Below, piece after piece: positions 1-7,700 of a stretch of DNA of 9,550 nucleotides. Where the stretch lies: positions 1 through 9,550 of the forward strand of contig CANRAI010000040.1 of NCBI GenBank assembly GCA_947628555.1, written 5' to 3'. The stretch comes from an uncultured Clostridia bacterium. Lineage in GTDB: Bacteria > Bacillota > Clostridia > Christensenellales > Borkfalkiaceae. How positions within the stretch are numbered: the stretch's first letter is position 1; each line of letters starts with the position of its first letter. Made by a program: the position numbers and the translations under genes. The notes under the pieces were generated by a model that saw only the letters and a list, made by a program, of their open reading frames with translations, was not told the origin of the DNA and did not search any database.

Positions 1-91
1 ACACAAAGCATAAAAGCAGTCATAGAAGCAAAGCAAATCGAATTTCTTATGATTACGCTCTTATATAATTGTTTTACAGTTTTTTCTTTAA

Positions 92-721
92 TCATAGTTT
101 TTTATTTCCTTCGTCGGTTTGGTTTGCTTGTTCTTGCATATCCGACTTCTTTTTAAGCCTTATGCGCTTTATCGTCATTATGAAGAACGTAACAGCTGCC
201 GCGATTCCTAATGCGAAAAAAACATAAACGAATATCGACAGAAGGTGCTTTTCGCAATTCGTAAATGCGATAAGAACATTGAACAGAAAAATGCAAAGGT
301 TGCATAGAATTAAGACCGATAAAGCAATATACGATACGATATTTTGCCTTTTTATCCGCCGCAAAAGATCGGTGTTGACAAAGCGATCCTTATACGAATT
401 ATTTTCGCGCTCATTCGGCTGTTCTTCTTTTTTGTTTTTTGCCGCATAGATCTTTTTGAGAAAACAGGTATAAACAATTACCGCCGCTGTTGCCACGGCG
501 AATACTAAAATCGGAGCAAGGTATTTTATTTCCCAACCGTCAATGTAATAAGCACTCGTGATAGTTGCCGAAAAAATGCCCGACGAGAACGTTATAATAC
601 CGATCAGCCAATCTCTTTTCTTTTTCAAGTTTTTATATTGCCTGTCATACAACCCGACAAACAAACAGTATGCGGCAACAATCAAGGATACAAAAAGCAC
701 CGTTAGCAAATAACTTGTCAT
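92..721 (-). CDS. hypothetical multi-pass membrane protein (209 aa)
   Basis: I do not recognise this family. The 209-residue product looks like an integral membrane protein with about five hydrophobic segments, near residues 3-24, 38-58, 67-89, 128-152 and 160-183. A charged, Lys/Glu-rich loop (about 90-127) separates the third and fourth segments, and the tail after 185 is hydrophilic and Lys/Gln-rich. No catalytic motif, lipobox or transporter signature is visible. The ATG start is supported by an AGGAG ribosome site at 727-731, five bases upstream. The gene has its own candidate promoter (778-805) and follows a membrane-anchored XRE regulator, so it may be that regulator's target or partner; this is inferred from position only. 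Base composition is clearly more A+T-rich than in the housekeeping genes to the right, which suggests an accessory gene. I see no convincing hairpin terminator after its stop codon in bases 1-91. Confidence 0.75.
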   Translation of the reverse strand: MTSYLLTVLFVSLIVAAYCLFVGLYDRQYKNLKKKRDWLIGIITFSSGIFSATITSAYYIDGWEIKYLAPILVFAVATAAVIVYTCFLKKIYAAKNKKEEQPNERENNSYKDRFVNTDLLRRIKRQNIVSYIALSVLILCNLCIFLFNVLIAFTNCEKHLLSIFVYVFFALGIAAAVTFFIMTIKRIRLKKKSDMQEQANQTDEGNKKL

Positions 722-726
722 ATACT

Positions 727-731
727 CTCCT
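727..731 (-). promoter_or_regulatory. ribosome binding site of the membrane protein gene
   Basis: Reads AGGAG on the minus strand, five bases before the ATG at 721. It fixes the start of the downstream membrane protein gene. Confidence 0.75.
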
Positions 732-743
732 ATAAGTCAGCGC

Positions 744-758
744 TTGCCCTTTGGGCAA
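744..758 (-). repeat. short inverted repeat in the 5' leader of the membrane protein gene
   Basis: TTGCCC and GGGCAA form a perfect 6-bp stem with a 3-base loop, between the candidate -10 box (778-783) and the ribosome site (727-731). It could be a leader hairpin or a small operator. No U-run follows it, so it is not a terminator. Confidence 0.45.
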
Positions 759-777
759 ACTTAACTATATCATTATA

Positions 778-805
778 ATTATACCGCTTTTTTTTAAAAC
801 GGCAA
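778..805 (-). promoter_or_regulatory. candidate sigma-A-type promoter of the membrane protein gene
   Basis: On the minus strand a TTGCCG box (800-805, 4 of 6 to consensus) is followed after 16 bases by a perfect TATAAT (778-783). A second TATAAT lies directly after it (772-777). Transcription would start near 765-770, giving a leader of about 45-50 bases that carries the AGGAG ribosome site. It lies downstream of the terminator at 857-881, so the gene appears to be transcribed separately from the XRE gene. Confidence 0.6.
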
Positions 806-856
806 AGCCTTTTAACTTGACATTTTCTTTGCAATTTGTTGACAACGCTTTTTTAC

Positions 857-881
857 AAAAAAAGAGCAGCTGCTACCGCTC
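857..881 (-). terminator. intrinsic terminator after the XRE regulator gene
   Basis: On the minus strand a 7-bp stem (GAGCGGT with GCTGCTC, two G-U pairs, loop AGCA; 864-881) is followed at once by seven T residues (857-863). It begins 8 bases past the TAA of the XRE gene. The stem is modest, but the uninterrupted U-run is typical of a Rho-independent terminator. Confidence 0.7.
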
Positions 882-889
882 CTTAATCA

Positions 890-1381
890 TTACAATCTCT
901 TATTTTTATCTTGTGTCTTTAATATAATTATGCCAACGTCGATAAGTATCAATATCACACTCACCGCCAGCACGACGTAAAAAACATATTGCGGAATGCT
1001 GTACGAGTTATCCATCATATCCCCGGTATTGGACGTCAAACAGATGAAGCCCATTAGCACTGTAACAATCGTCATAATCAGCGCTACCGCCGAAACAACC
1101 CCTATCAATATCGTAAAAACCTTCTGTTTCTTGATACGACGAGCATTATTCAGGCGGTCACTATCGTTATTGGCGACGTCCGCCGTTCCGATAAATTCTT
1201 CCCGCGACAAATCCAAAACTTGACATAGCATATCTATATTATCGTTATTCGGTTGAAATTTGTCATTCTCCCATTGGGAAATCGTCTGGCGGGACACACT
1301 CACTAATTCCGCCAAATATTCTTGCGAAAATCCTTTTGCTTTGCGCGCCTTGTAGATTTTATATCCCAAATAATTTTCCAA
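890..1381 (-). CDS. XRE-family HTH regulator with C-terminal membrane anchor
   Basis: DNA-binding regulator of the Cro/C1 (XRE) type fused to a membrane anchor. The HTH lies early in the protein (IYKARKAKGFSQEYLAEL, then VSRQTISQWEND as recognition region), followed by the usual PNNDNIDMLCQVLDLS helices. The last 75 or so residues hold two hydrophobic segments, so the HTH should face the cytoplasm from the membrane. I chose the TTG at 1381 (163 aa). A perfect GGAGG (1387-1391) lies five bases before it, and the product then begins just before HTH helix 1, as is usual. The in-frame ATG at 1411 (173 aa) has no ribosome site and lies only four bases after a TATAAT box, so it would need a near-leaderless transcript. 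Known XRE proteins of this build often regulate themselves or a linked membrane gene; the neighbour at 92-721 fits, but no target is shown by sequence. Ligand or signal unknown. Confidence 0.85.
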   Translation of the reverse strand: MENYLGYKIYKARKAKGFSQEYLAELVSVSRQTISQWENDKFQPNNDNIDMLCQVLDLSREEFIGTADVANNDSDRLNNARRIKKQKVFTILIGVVSAVALIMTIVTVLMGFICLTSNTGDMMDNSYSIPQYVFYVVLAVSVILILIDVGIIILKTQDKNKRL

Positions 1382-1386
1382 AACCG

Positions 1387-1391
1387 CCTCC
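1387..1391 (-). promoter_or_regulatory. ribosome binding site that favours a TTG start for the XRE gene
   Basis: Reads GGAGG on the minus strand, five bases before TTG at 1381 and inside the longer open frame that begins with ATG at 1411. Neither the ATG at 1411 nor the ATG at 1393 has any such site in front of it. Confidence 0.6.
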
Positions 1392-1415
1392 ATATCAAAA
1401 AAATTTTTCATGTTA

Positions 1416-1445
1416 ATTATATCATAAAATCGACCTGCAAATCAA
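1416..1445 (-). promoter_or_regulatory. promoter of the XRE regulator gene
   Basis: On the minus strand TTGATT (1440-1445, 4 of 6) is followed after 18 bases by TATAAT (1416-1421, 6 of 6), which also has an extended -10 TG at the right place. Transcription would begin around 1408-1411, leaving a leader of about 25-30 bases before the TTG start at 1381. Confidence 0.65.
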
Positions 1446-1452
1446 GCGGTCG
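1431..1452. repeat. inverted repeat centred on the XRE promoter -35 box (candidate operator)
   Basis: CGACC (1431-1435) and GGTCG (1448-1452) are perfect inverted half-sites separated by 12 bases, and the centre coincides with the -35 box at 1440-1445. A dimeric HTH protein bound here would block the promoter. The half-sites are only 5 bp, so chance is possible. Confidence 0.35.
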
Positions 1453-1482
1453 TTTTCTGTTTACAAAGTTCTTGGTCAGAAG

Positions 1483-1506
1483 CGCAGAGAAATTGTTTTT
1501 TCTGCG
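1483..1506. repeat. hairpin-forming inverted repeat upstream of the XRE promoter
   Basis: CGCAGAGAAA (1483-1492) and TTTTTCTGCG (1497-1506) pair over 10 bp with a 4-base loop. The pairing is complete on the plus-strand RNA (one G-U pair) and has one A-C mismatch on the minus strand. It lies between the uppP terminator and the XRE promoter. It could be a protein-binding site or a remnant; no gene overlaps it. Confidence 0.45.
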
Positions 1507-1552
1507 GCGGAAAACAAGATTTTATTCACAGGTTACAACCATTAAGCCAACA

Positions 1553-1591
1553 TATCAAAACGGCGCGGCTTAAAGCCGCGCCGTTTTGATA
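1553..1591 (-). terminator. strong terminator hairpin after uppP
   Basis: A perfect 18-bp inverted repeat (1553-1570 with 1574-1591) and a 3-base loop. The loop-proximal 10 or so pairs are nearly all G-C, and A/T tracts form the outer part, so the transcript leaves the G-C stem straight into UUUUGAUA. It lies 33 bases beyond the uppP stop and marks the end of the housekeeping run. Being symmetric, it would work in both directions, although no plus-strand gene is seen here. Confidence 0.8.
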
Positions 1592-1624
1592 ACCGCTCCG
1601 ATAAAATTCGGGGCAATATTAAAT

Positions 1625-2443
1625 TCAGAAAATCCCCACGCATTTCAGCACTATGCAGACTACCGCCAAAAGTATCAGATACAGACTAAACCACTTGTAA
1701 TTGGTTTTTTGGATAGCTTTCAGCATTATTTTAATGGCAAACAGCCCCGAAACCGCCGAAACTATAAAACCCAAGGCTACTGCCCAACCGTACTCTGCGC
1801 CGCCTGCGGCAAAATCCGCCTTGATGCTGCCGTCCGCTATTCCCTTGACAAGTTCCAATAGGAATCCGCCCAAAATCACGGGAACGGACATCAGGAAAGA
1901 AAACTTTGCGACATCCTCGCTTTTTCCGCCTGCCAGCGTGCCGGCGCATATCGTAGAACCGCTACGTGAAATCCCGGGGAATATCGCAATCGCCTGCGCA
2001 AGTCCCATCGGAATCACCGTTTTAAAACTTAAAGGCAAAAACCGCTTCCTCTTCTTCGCCAACGTTTCCGTCACGAAAAGTACCGCAGCCGTTAAGGTAA
2101 AGCATACCGCGAGAAGCACCGCCGCCCATTCCCAATCGTAAAACCAATAGTCAAGTTCGGTAAGGCTTGCAATCACGCCAAATATCGCGGCGGGAACGGA
2201 AGCCAACACGAGATAGCCGAGGTTTTTATAAGGCTTTTTGAACAGCGAAAGTATTTCTTTGAAGAAAACTATACAAACCGCAACAAGCGTGCCTAAATGA
2301 AATGTTATAGATACGAGCTGTGCGTTTTGCGTGCTTACGCCGAGTACGTTCTGAAAAAACGATAGATGCCCCGAAGAGGATACGGGGAGAAACTCCGTAA
2401 GCCCCTGCACAAGCCCCAAAACGACAGCCTGCCAAATTTCCAT
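1625..2443 (-). CDS. uppP: undecaprenyl-diphosphatase UppP (BacA family)
   Basis: Membrane enzyme that removes a phosphate from undecaprenyl diphosphate, returning the C55 lipid carrier to peptidoglycan and wall-polymer synthesis; extra copies are known to raise bacitracin tolerance. Family signatures are clear. Motif 1 is at residues 13-26 (QGLTEFLPVSSSGH), with Gln13/Glu17 of the (E/Q)xxxE pair and His26. Motif 2 is PGISRSG at 156-162, with the catalytic-type Arg160. Length (272 aa) is normal and the protein is hydrophobic throughout, consistent with a multi-pass membrane protein. The ATG at 2443 puts motif 1 at the usual distance from the N-terminus. No Shine-Dalgarno sequence precedes it; the upstream bases are nearly all A/T and include a TATAAT five bases before the ATG, without a good -35. 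It starts 26 bases after the foldase-like lipoprotein gene and is probably co-transcribed with it. Confidence 0.96.
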   Translation of the reverse strand: MEIWQAVVLGLVQGLTEFLPVSSSGHLSFFQNVLGVSTQNAQLVSITFHLGTLVAVCIVFFKEILSLFKKPYKNLGYLVLASVPAAIFGVIASLTELDYWFYDWEWAAVLLAVCFTLTAAVLFVTETLAKKRKRFLPLSFKTVIPMGLAQAIAIFPGISRSGSTICAGTLAGGKSEDVAKFSFLMSVPVILGGFLLELVKGIADGSIKADFAAGGAEYGWAVALGFIVSAVSGLFAIKIMLKAIQKTNYKWFSLYLILLAVVCIVLKCVGIF

Positions 2444-2469
2444 AGTATATTATATTACCGTAACAAGAA

Positions 2470-4674
2470 TTATTCGCTGTATAAATTCTTAATTCTCGAA
2501 TCGTATTTGGTAACCGTGTCCGCTGTATTGAACTGGTTTTTAAGCTGGGTTTCGCGCTTGGTGGAAATATCGTTTATCGCGGTGGATTTAATCCATTCGA
2601 AGAACAAATTTTCAAACGTGCCCTCCACTTTTACGTTCGCTTTCCAATCGGGAGCGTATTCTTCGCCGCCGACGGAATTTCCGTCGGCATCGGGCGCGCC
2701 GAAAGTATAGGTAACGTATATCAAATGCCAGCCGTAATCGCCCGCGCAGACGTTGAACGAACCCATGCCGCTTTCAATCGCCATATGCGCGGCGGTTTCA
2801 AATTCCTTGATATAGCCCGTGGAATCGCCGAGTTTTACCGAGTAGCCGAGATAATTGGAAAGCACTCCCGTATCCGTCGTATAGGCGTATTGAAGTTCGT
2901 TTACCGCCGCAAGCGCCTTGTACTGGGCGCTGTCCTTGTTGAGAAGCCCGCCCTTGTACTGCTTTTCGTCAAGGCTTTCGGTGAAGGTTATTTCGCCGTT
3001 AGCATATATGAAATTTTCGTAATTTATCTCTTTCTTATCCTCGTCGGAATAGAAATTGTCCTTTGTAAGTTTTTCGTAATAATTTGGCGTCTTTTCGTAG
3101 GACGCGCTGCCTTCGTCGCCGAGCACATAATTTACGTAGCCCGTAAACTCTTCGAGCATATCGTCTATCGTCAGCTTGTTTGGAACAAGCCAATAGCCGC
3201 CCTCTTCCTTTTCATACACGTCGCCGTTGTAGGCGTATTTGCCGATATACTTTTCAATCTGCTCGTAACGGTCGGGCTTGGTGAGGTTGTTTTCGAAGAA
3301 CAGCCATTCCCTGTTGCCGTCCGCGCCCGCATAGTAATCCGTGGTCGCGACAAAGCCCGCGTCCGACGCCTTGAAAGAATAATCCGTAGCGCCGTTGAAC
3401 CATGCCGAACGCTGGTCGCAAGTCTTAATCTGTTTCAAAAGCTCGTTGCGCTTTTTGTAATAAGTGAAAGTGTAGCCGCCGTCGTCGTCCGCATAATCCG
3501 CCTGATATTCGGTTAATTTGGCGCTTTGCACCGCGTCGAAGGGAAGCAAGATATTATACACTAGACCGAACGTGCCTTCGCCCTCGGTATCGGGGGAATA
3601 GAGCACGAAAGACGTGTCGGACATATTGTCCATTGCCGTGCTGAACGAAGAAGCTTTACTGTAAGTTTCCCCAGCGTCGCGCAAAAGGTCTTTATACGCC
3701 TTGTCTAAATAATCGTAAGTGCCGCCGTCGGTGAGAAGTTCCTCTTTCTCTTCTTCGTACAGGTCGTAATATTTATCCAGCACCCTGCTTTCAAGCTGGG
3801 TGGAGTATTCTTCGCGGAAGTATTCGATTCCGTTCACGACGTCGCGCAGGTTGTCCGTTTCGGGATTTATAAGGCCGTTACTTATGAAAGTTGCCGTAAA
3901 ATTTTGGTATGCCTTGATTCTCGTCGCCTTTGTGGTGCCGTCCTTTGCGTCGTCCTTATAAGCGCCGCTGTCGGCAAGCTGAAAACCCTCGTAGCCCGTA
4001 TATACGTTATAGTCGAGTTCGCCGTCCTTGGCGGGATAGTAGTCATCTTTTTCGGTATCCGCGCCCGTAGGGGTCGTACGCGTATCGGAGCCGGCGTTCG
4101 ATTTTTCGTCTTCGAGATAGGACTCCTCCGCCGAATCAATCGCCGAATTAAGCGCGGAATAGAATTTATATTTCGCAATCTTGACGTCCTTGTCGGGGTC
4201 GTCGGGATTGCCTACGGGGTCGTTAAGGAGATATTCCAACTTTTCGGTATAATCGCTTTTCGAATTATACTGCGCTTTGACGGCTTCGGCAGAACTGCTC
4301 TCCGCCTTGTAGGCGAGAAGGTACATTACGGCGTACTGGGTAAGCACGGCGTTATCTATAAGCCCGTCGAGAAGGGTATTGAAGGTCTGTTCCGCGGACC
4401 AGCCGTAATTGCTTTGATAGCTATAACCTACGTTTAAGTAGTACGCCATAAGCTCGCTCTTTAAAATCGAGCTTGTCCCTACCGTATCCTTATACTCCTT
4501 TACAAGCTTATCCTCCTGCTCGGAAAGGTTCTGCGCTTTGGCGATGTTTACTTCGGCTATAACCTGCTTATAGTCCTTCGCGTTGTCGGAAGTGACGAGC
4601 GAACAGCCCGTAAACGCCGCGGTGAACGCAATGGACGAAGCTAAAAGCGTGCCTATTATTCTTTTCTTTTTCAT
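2470..4674 (-). CDS. large PrsA/SurA-like foldase lipoprotein (734 aa)
   Basis: Probable surface-anchored folding factor for exported proteins. The N-terminus is a lipoprotein signal: KKKR, a hydrophobic stretch (residues 6-21) and the lipobox FTGC with Cys24 as the lipidated residue. A SurA_N-like helical segment follows (about 55-105, ending in LLDGLIDNAVLTQYA), then an acidic linker (about 180-230). A VYNILLPF strand starts at residue 372, and the last part of a parvulin-type PPIase domain lies at about 575-665 (YAYTTDTG, then YIKEFETAA, then YGWHLIYV with His650). About 200 residues of unfamiliar sequence separate the two parvulin parts. PrsA proteins are usually around 300 aa, so this one is more than twice as long. 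I chose the ATG at 4674: GGAG lies nine bases upstream and it yields a proper signal peptide. The ATG at 4719 overlaps the -10 box and adds 15 residues that do not belong to a signal. A foldase gene next to mfd is a common arrangement in Clostridia. PPIase activity itself is not certain. Confidence 0.75.
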   Translation of the reverse strand: MKKKRIIGTLLASSIAFTAAFTGCSLVTSDNAKDYKQVIAEVNIAKAQNLSEQEDKLVKEYKDTVGTSSILKSELMAYYLNVGYSYQSNYGWSAEQTFNTLLDGLIDNAVLTQYAVMYLLAYKAESSSAEAVKAQYNSKSDYTEKLEYLLNDPVGNPDDPDKDVKIAKYKFYSALNSAIDSAEESYLEDEKSNAGSDTRTTPTGADTEKDDYYPAKDGELDYNVYTGYEGFQLADSGAYKDDAKDGTTKATRIKAYQNFTATFISNGLINPETDNLRDVVNGIEYFREEYSTQLESRVLDKYYDLYEEEKEELLTDGGTYDYLDKAYKDLLRDAGETYSKASSFSTAMDNMSDTSFVLYSPDTEGEGTFGLVYNILLPFDAVQSAKLTEYQADYADDDGGYTFTYYKKRNELLKQIKTCDQRSAWFNGATDYSFKASDAGFVATTDYYAGADGNREWLFFENNLTKPDRYEQIEKYIGKYAYNGDVYEKEEGGYWLVPNKLTIDDMLEEFTGYVNYVLGDEGSASYEKTPNYYEKLTKDNFYSDEDKKEINYENFIYANGEITFTESLDEKQYKGGLLNKDSAQYKALAAVNELQYAYTTDTGVLSNYLGYSVKLGDSTGYIKEFETAAHMAIESGMGSFNVCAGDYGWHLIYVTYTFGAPDADGNSVGGEEYAPDWKANVKVEGTFENLFFEWIKSTAINDISTKRETQLKNQFNTADTVTKYDSRIKNLYSE

Positions 4675-4683
4675 AATCAGTAA

Positions 4684-4687
4684 CTCC
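4684..4687 (-). promoter_or_regulatory. ribosome binding site fixing the lipoprotein start
   Basis: Reads GGAG on the minus strand, nine bases before ATG at 4674. No comparable site precedes the upstream in-frame ATG at 4719. Confidence 0.55.
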
Positions 4688-4717
4688 GAAAAAGGTTTAT
4701 ATGCAAAATCTTTTAAC

Positions 4718-4746
4718 ATTATATAATATTTTTGATATTATAGCAA
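4718..4746 (-). promoter_or_regulatory. promoter between mfd and the foldase lipoprotein gene
   Basis: On the minus strand TTGCTA (4741-4746, 4 of 6) and TATAAT (4718-4723, 6 of 6) are separated by exactly 17 bases. Transcription would begin near 4711, giving a leader of about 37 bases with the GGAG site. It suggests that the lipoprotein and uppP can be expressed apart from mfd, for example under envelope stress. Confidence 0.6.
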
Positions 4747-4752
4747 TTGATT

Positions 4753-7700
4753 TTAAACGCATTGAAGGGCAAATTTCAAAAATTTTGTCATATTAAGCAT
4801 AATTTTGCGCGGCGAACCGTCGTTTTTGAACACGACGAGAGGGGCGCGCGCCATGGAAAGGGTTATAATGCTCTTATATTTTTCAAGCGCGGAAGAAAGG
4901 CGGGAATCGTTTAAGCTGTTGACCGAAGGCAGTTCCAGAAAGCTTTCCTGCCTGCTTACGGTTATGCGCTTTACGTTGAATTTTTGAGCGTAAGCTTTCA
5001 AAACGGCTATCACGAGAAGATTGAGGACCTCCTCCGGCAAAGGTCCGTAATTGTCCTCGACCGAACGGCAGACCCGCTTATAGTCGTCTATGGAGCGTAT
5101 TTCCGCAATGCGCTTGTAGCAGTCCAGCCTGCCCGCGCTGCTTTCGATATAATTTTCGGGGATATAAGCCGTAGTCTTGATTTCAAGTTCGGCAGAAAGC
5201 TGCGCCTCGCCCGTAAGTTCCTCTTTGAGAAGTTTTGAATACAGCTCGTATCCCACTTTATCCATATGCCCGTGCTGTTCCGCCCCGAGGACGTTGCCCG
5301 CGCCGCGGATTTCCAAATCGCGCATGGCAATTTTAAAGCCGGAACCCAGCTCGGTGAATTTCATTATGGCTTTCAAACGCTCGGTGGCGTCAGATGTAAG
5401 CACTTTTTCGCCCTTGAATGTGAAATACGCCTGCGCGAGACGGGAACTTCTGCCCACCCTGCCGCGAAGCTGGTAAAGCTGGGATATACCGAGTCGGTCG
5501 CTGTCGATAACAATCAACGTATTCGCGTTGGGAAGGTCTATGCCGTTTTCGATTATCGTAGTGGTGACAAGCACGTTATACTCGCCCCGGTAAAAGGAAA
5601 ATACCGAATTTTCAAGCGAGTCTCTGTCCATTCTGCCGTGGGCGAAAGTCGTGCGCGCCTCGGGAACTATGGCTTTTATCCTTTCGGTGAAAGCCGCTAT
5701 GCTATCCACCCTGTTATAGAGTATGAATACCTGCCCTCCGCGGGAAATTTCGCGAATCACGGCGTCGCGGATAAGAGTTTCGCTCTCTTCCACAACATAG
5801 GTCTGCACGGGCAGCCGTTTTTGCGGGGGAGTGTTAATTGTGGAAATATCGCGGATACCTGCAAGCGACATATGCAGCGTGCGCGGTATGGGCGTTGCCG
5901 TCATCGTAAGGCAGTCAACGTCCTTTTTGATATGCTTTATCTTTTCCTTGTGTTCCACGCCGAAACGCTGTTCCTCGTCCAAAACCAACAGCCCGAGGTC
6001 GTAAAATTTTACGTCGTCCGAAAGCAGGCGGTGAGTTCCTATAATCAAATCTGTGTCGCCGTTCGCGAGGGCTTTCAGCGTTTCCGCCTGCTGGGCGGGA
6101 GTTTTGAAGCGGTTTAGTTTATCCACGCGGACGCCGAATTCCGCGAAACGCTCCACGGCAGTGTTATAATGCTGTTCGGAAAGCACCGTGCTGGGACACA
6201 TTATCGCCGCCTGTTTGCCGCCGAGCACGGCGAGATATACCGCCCGCAGCGCGACTTCCGTCTTTCCGTAGCCTACGTCGCCGCAGAGAAGTCTGTCCAT
6301 GACCTTTTCGGAACACATGTCTTTTTTTATTTCCTCTATGGAAATAAGCTGGTCGGGCGTTTCCTCGTACTTGAAAGAATCTTCGAATTCCTGCATCATT
6401 ACGGCGTTTTCGGGAAAGGCAAAACCCCTTTTAGCCTGTCTTTCTGCGTATAATTCCTTCAAATCGAAGGCAAGCTTGCGGATAGATTGGCGAACTCTTT
6501 CTTTGACCCTTTCGAAATCGGCGCCGCCTATTTTTGAAAGCGGGGGGTCGCCGTCGCCGACGTATTTGGAGAGCACGTCCATCTGCTCGACGGGGACGTA
6601 CAGCACGTCGCCGCCCTTGTACTGGACGGCTACATATTCCTTTATCCCGTCTGTCGTTTCGATACGTTGAGTGCCCGTGATTTTGCCTATTCCGTGCTTT
6701 TCATGCACGCAGAAATCGCCTATTTCGGGCGCGACGAACATATCCCCCCTGCGGCGGCGGACCCTTTTTACCGCCGCCTTCGTAAACAAGTCGGCGCTGC
6801 CGATTATGACAAGCTTACATTCGTGCAGGATAAGCCCGCGTTCGAGTTCCTCGGACGAAGCGGCAATCCCGCGCAGGGCTTCCAGCCTGTCGGGAACGGG
6901 GTATGAGGGCAGATATTCGTCCTCAATCATGCCGCTGAGTCTTTGGGAACGCTCCACGCTGCCCGTAAAAGCGAGAATACGGTAACCGTTTTGCAGCCAG
7001 CTTTTTGCGTCCGAAAAGAACTGCGGCAGGGAATTAAGATAGGAAGGCGCGGGCGTGGATTTAAGCGTAAAAGTCTTTAAAGGTCTGAAAAACGCCGTAC
7101 CCGACGTGAAAGTCTGCACCGCCATACAGCGGAATTTTGCAAAACGTTCAGCCGTTTCTTCGGGGGAAAGCAGCTGTTTTAAAGAAAAATCGAACGCCTC
7201 GCCACCCTTTTTCAAATCGGAAACGCGCTCCTTATGTTCTCGGTAAACCCCCTCCATTCTGTCGGAGATTTGCTTACATTCGTCGAAAACTATAAGAGTA
7301 TTTTGGGGGAGATAAGCGAATACGTCCCTTGAATTTTCAAGCAGCGGCATCACGAACGACGCGCCCGAAAAGGGAATACCGAGGGACATTTTTTCGCATA
7401 CCTCGTCCGCAATGGCGCGGGCGCGGCCGTAAGCTTTTGCGTCGGGCATTGTTTTGACGCCGTCGGTTAAAGCCTGCCTTACGCGGGTCAGGTCGTCCGC
7501 GGTAAATAGCGCGTCAACGGCGGAAACTATTTCAAGCACGCCGCACTCTTCAAGGCGCTCGCCGCCGACCGGCTCATAGGGACGGATTTTTTCGACCATA
7601 TCCCCGAAGAAATCAACGCGGGCGGGATTTTCGGAATTTATGGGATAAATATCCAAAATATCGCCGCGGATAGCAAAACTGCCGCGGCTGTCCGCCGAAT

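Noticed and set aside
1..154. Plus-strand frame open from the window edge to a TAA near 154, and a shorter one ending near 68
   Set aside because: Either could be the tail of a convergent gene, but the visible residues show no family and the longer one would overlap the membrane protein gene. Not enough sequence to call.
2449..2454. TATAAT box just before uppP as a promoter
   Set aside because: No acceptable -35 box at 15-19 bases and no extended -10; the spacer is A/T-rich enough for a chance match.
2725..3516. 263-codon open frame on the plus strand
   Set aside because: It lies wholly antisense to the foldase lipoprotein gene, is rich in Val/Arg/Ile as expected from reversed codons, and has no recognisable domain.
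4717..4719. ATG at 4719 as the lipoprotein start
   Set aside because: It overlaps the -10 box of the gene's own promoter, has no ribosome site, and would put 15 non-signal residues before the lipoprotein signal peptide.
5266..6117. 283-codon open frame on the plus strand
   Set aside because: Antisense to the conserved translocase part of mfd. Its composition mirrors the codon bias of mfd and it shows no domain or supporting ribosome site.
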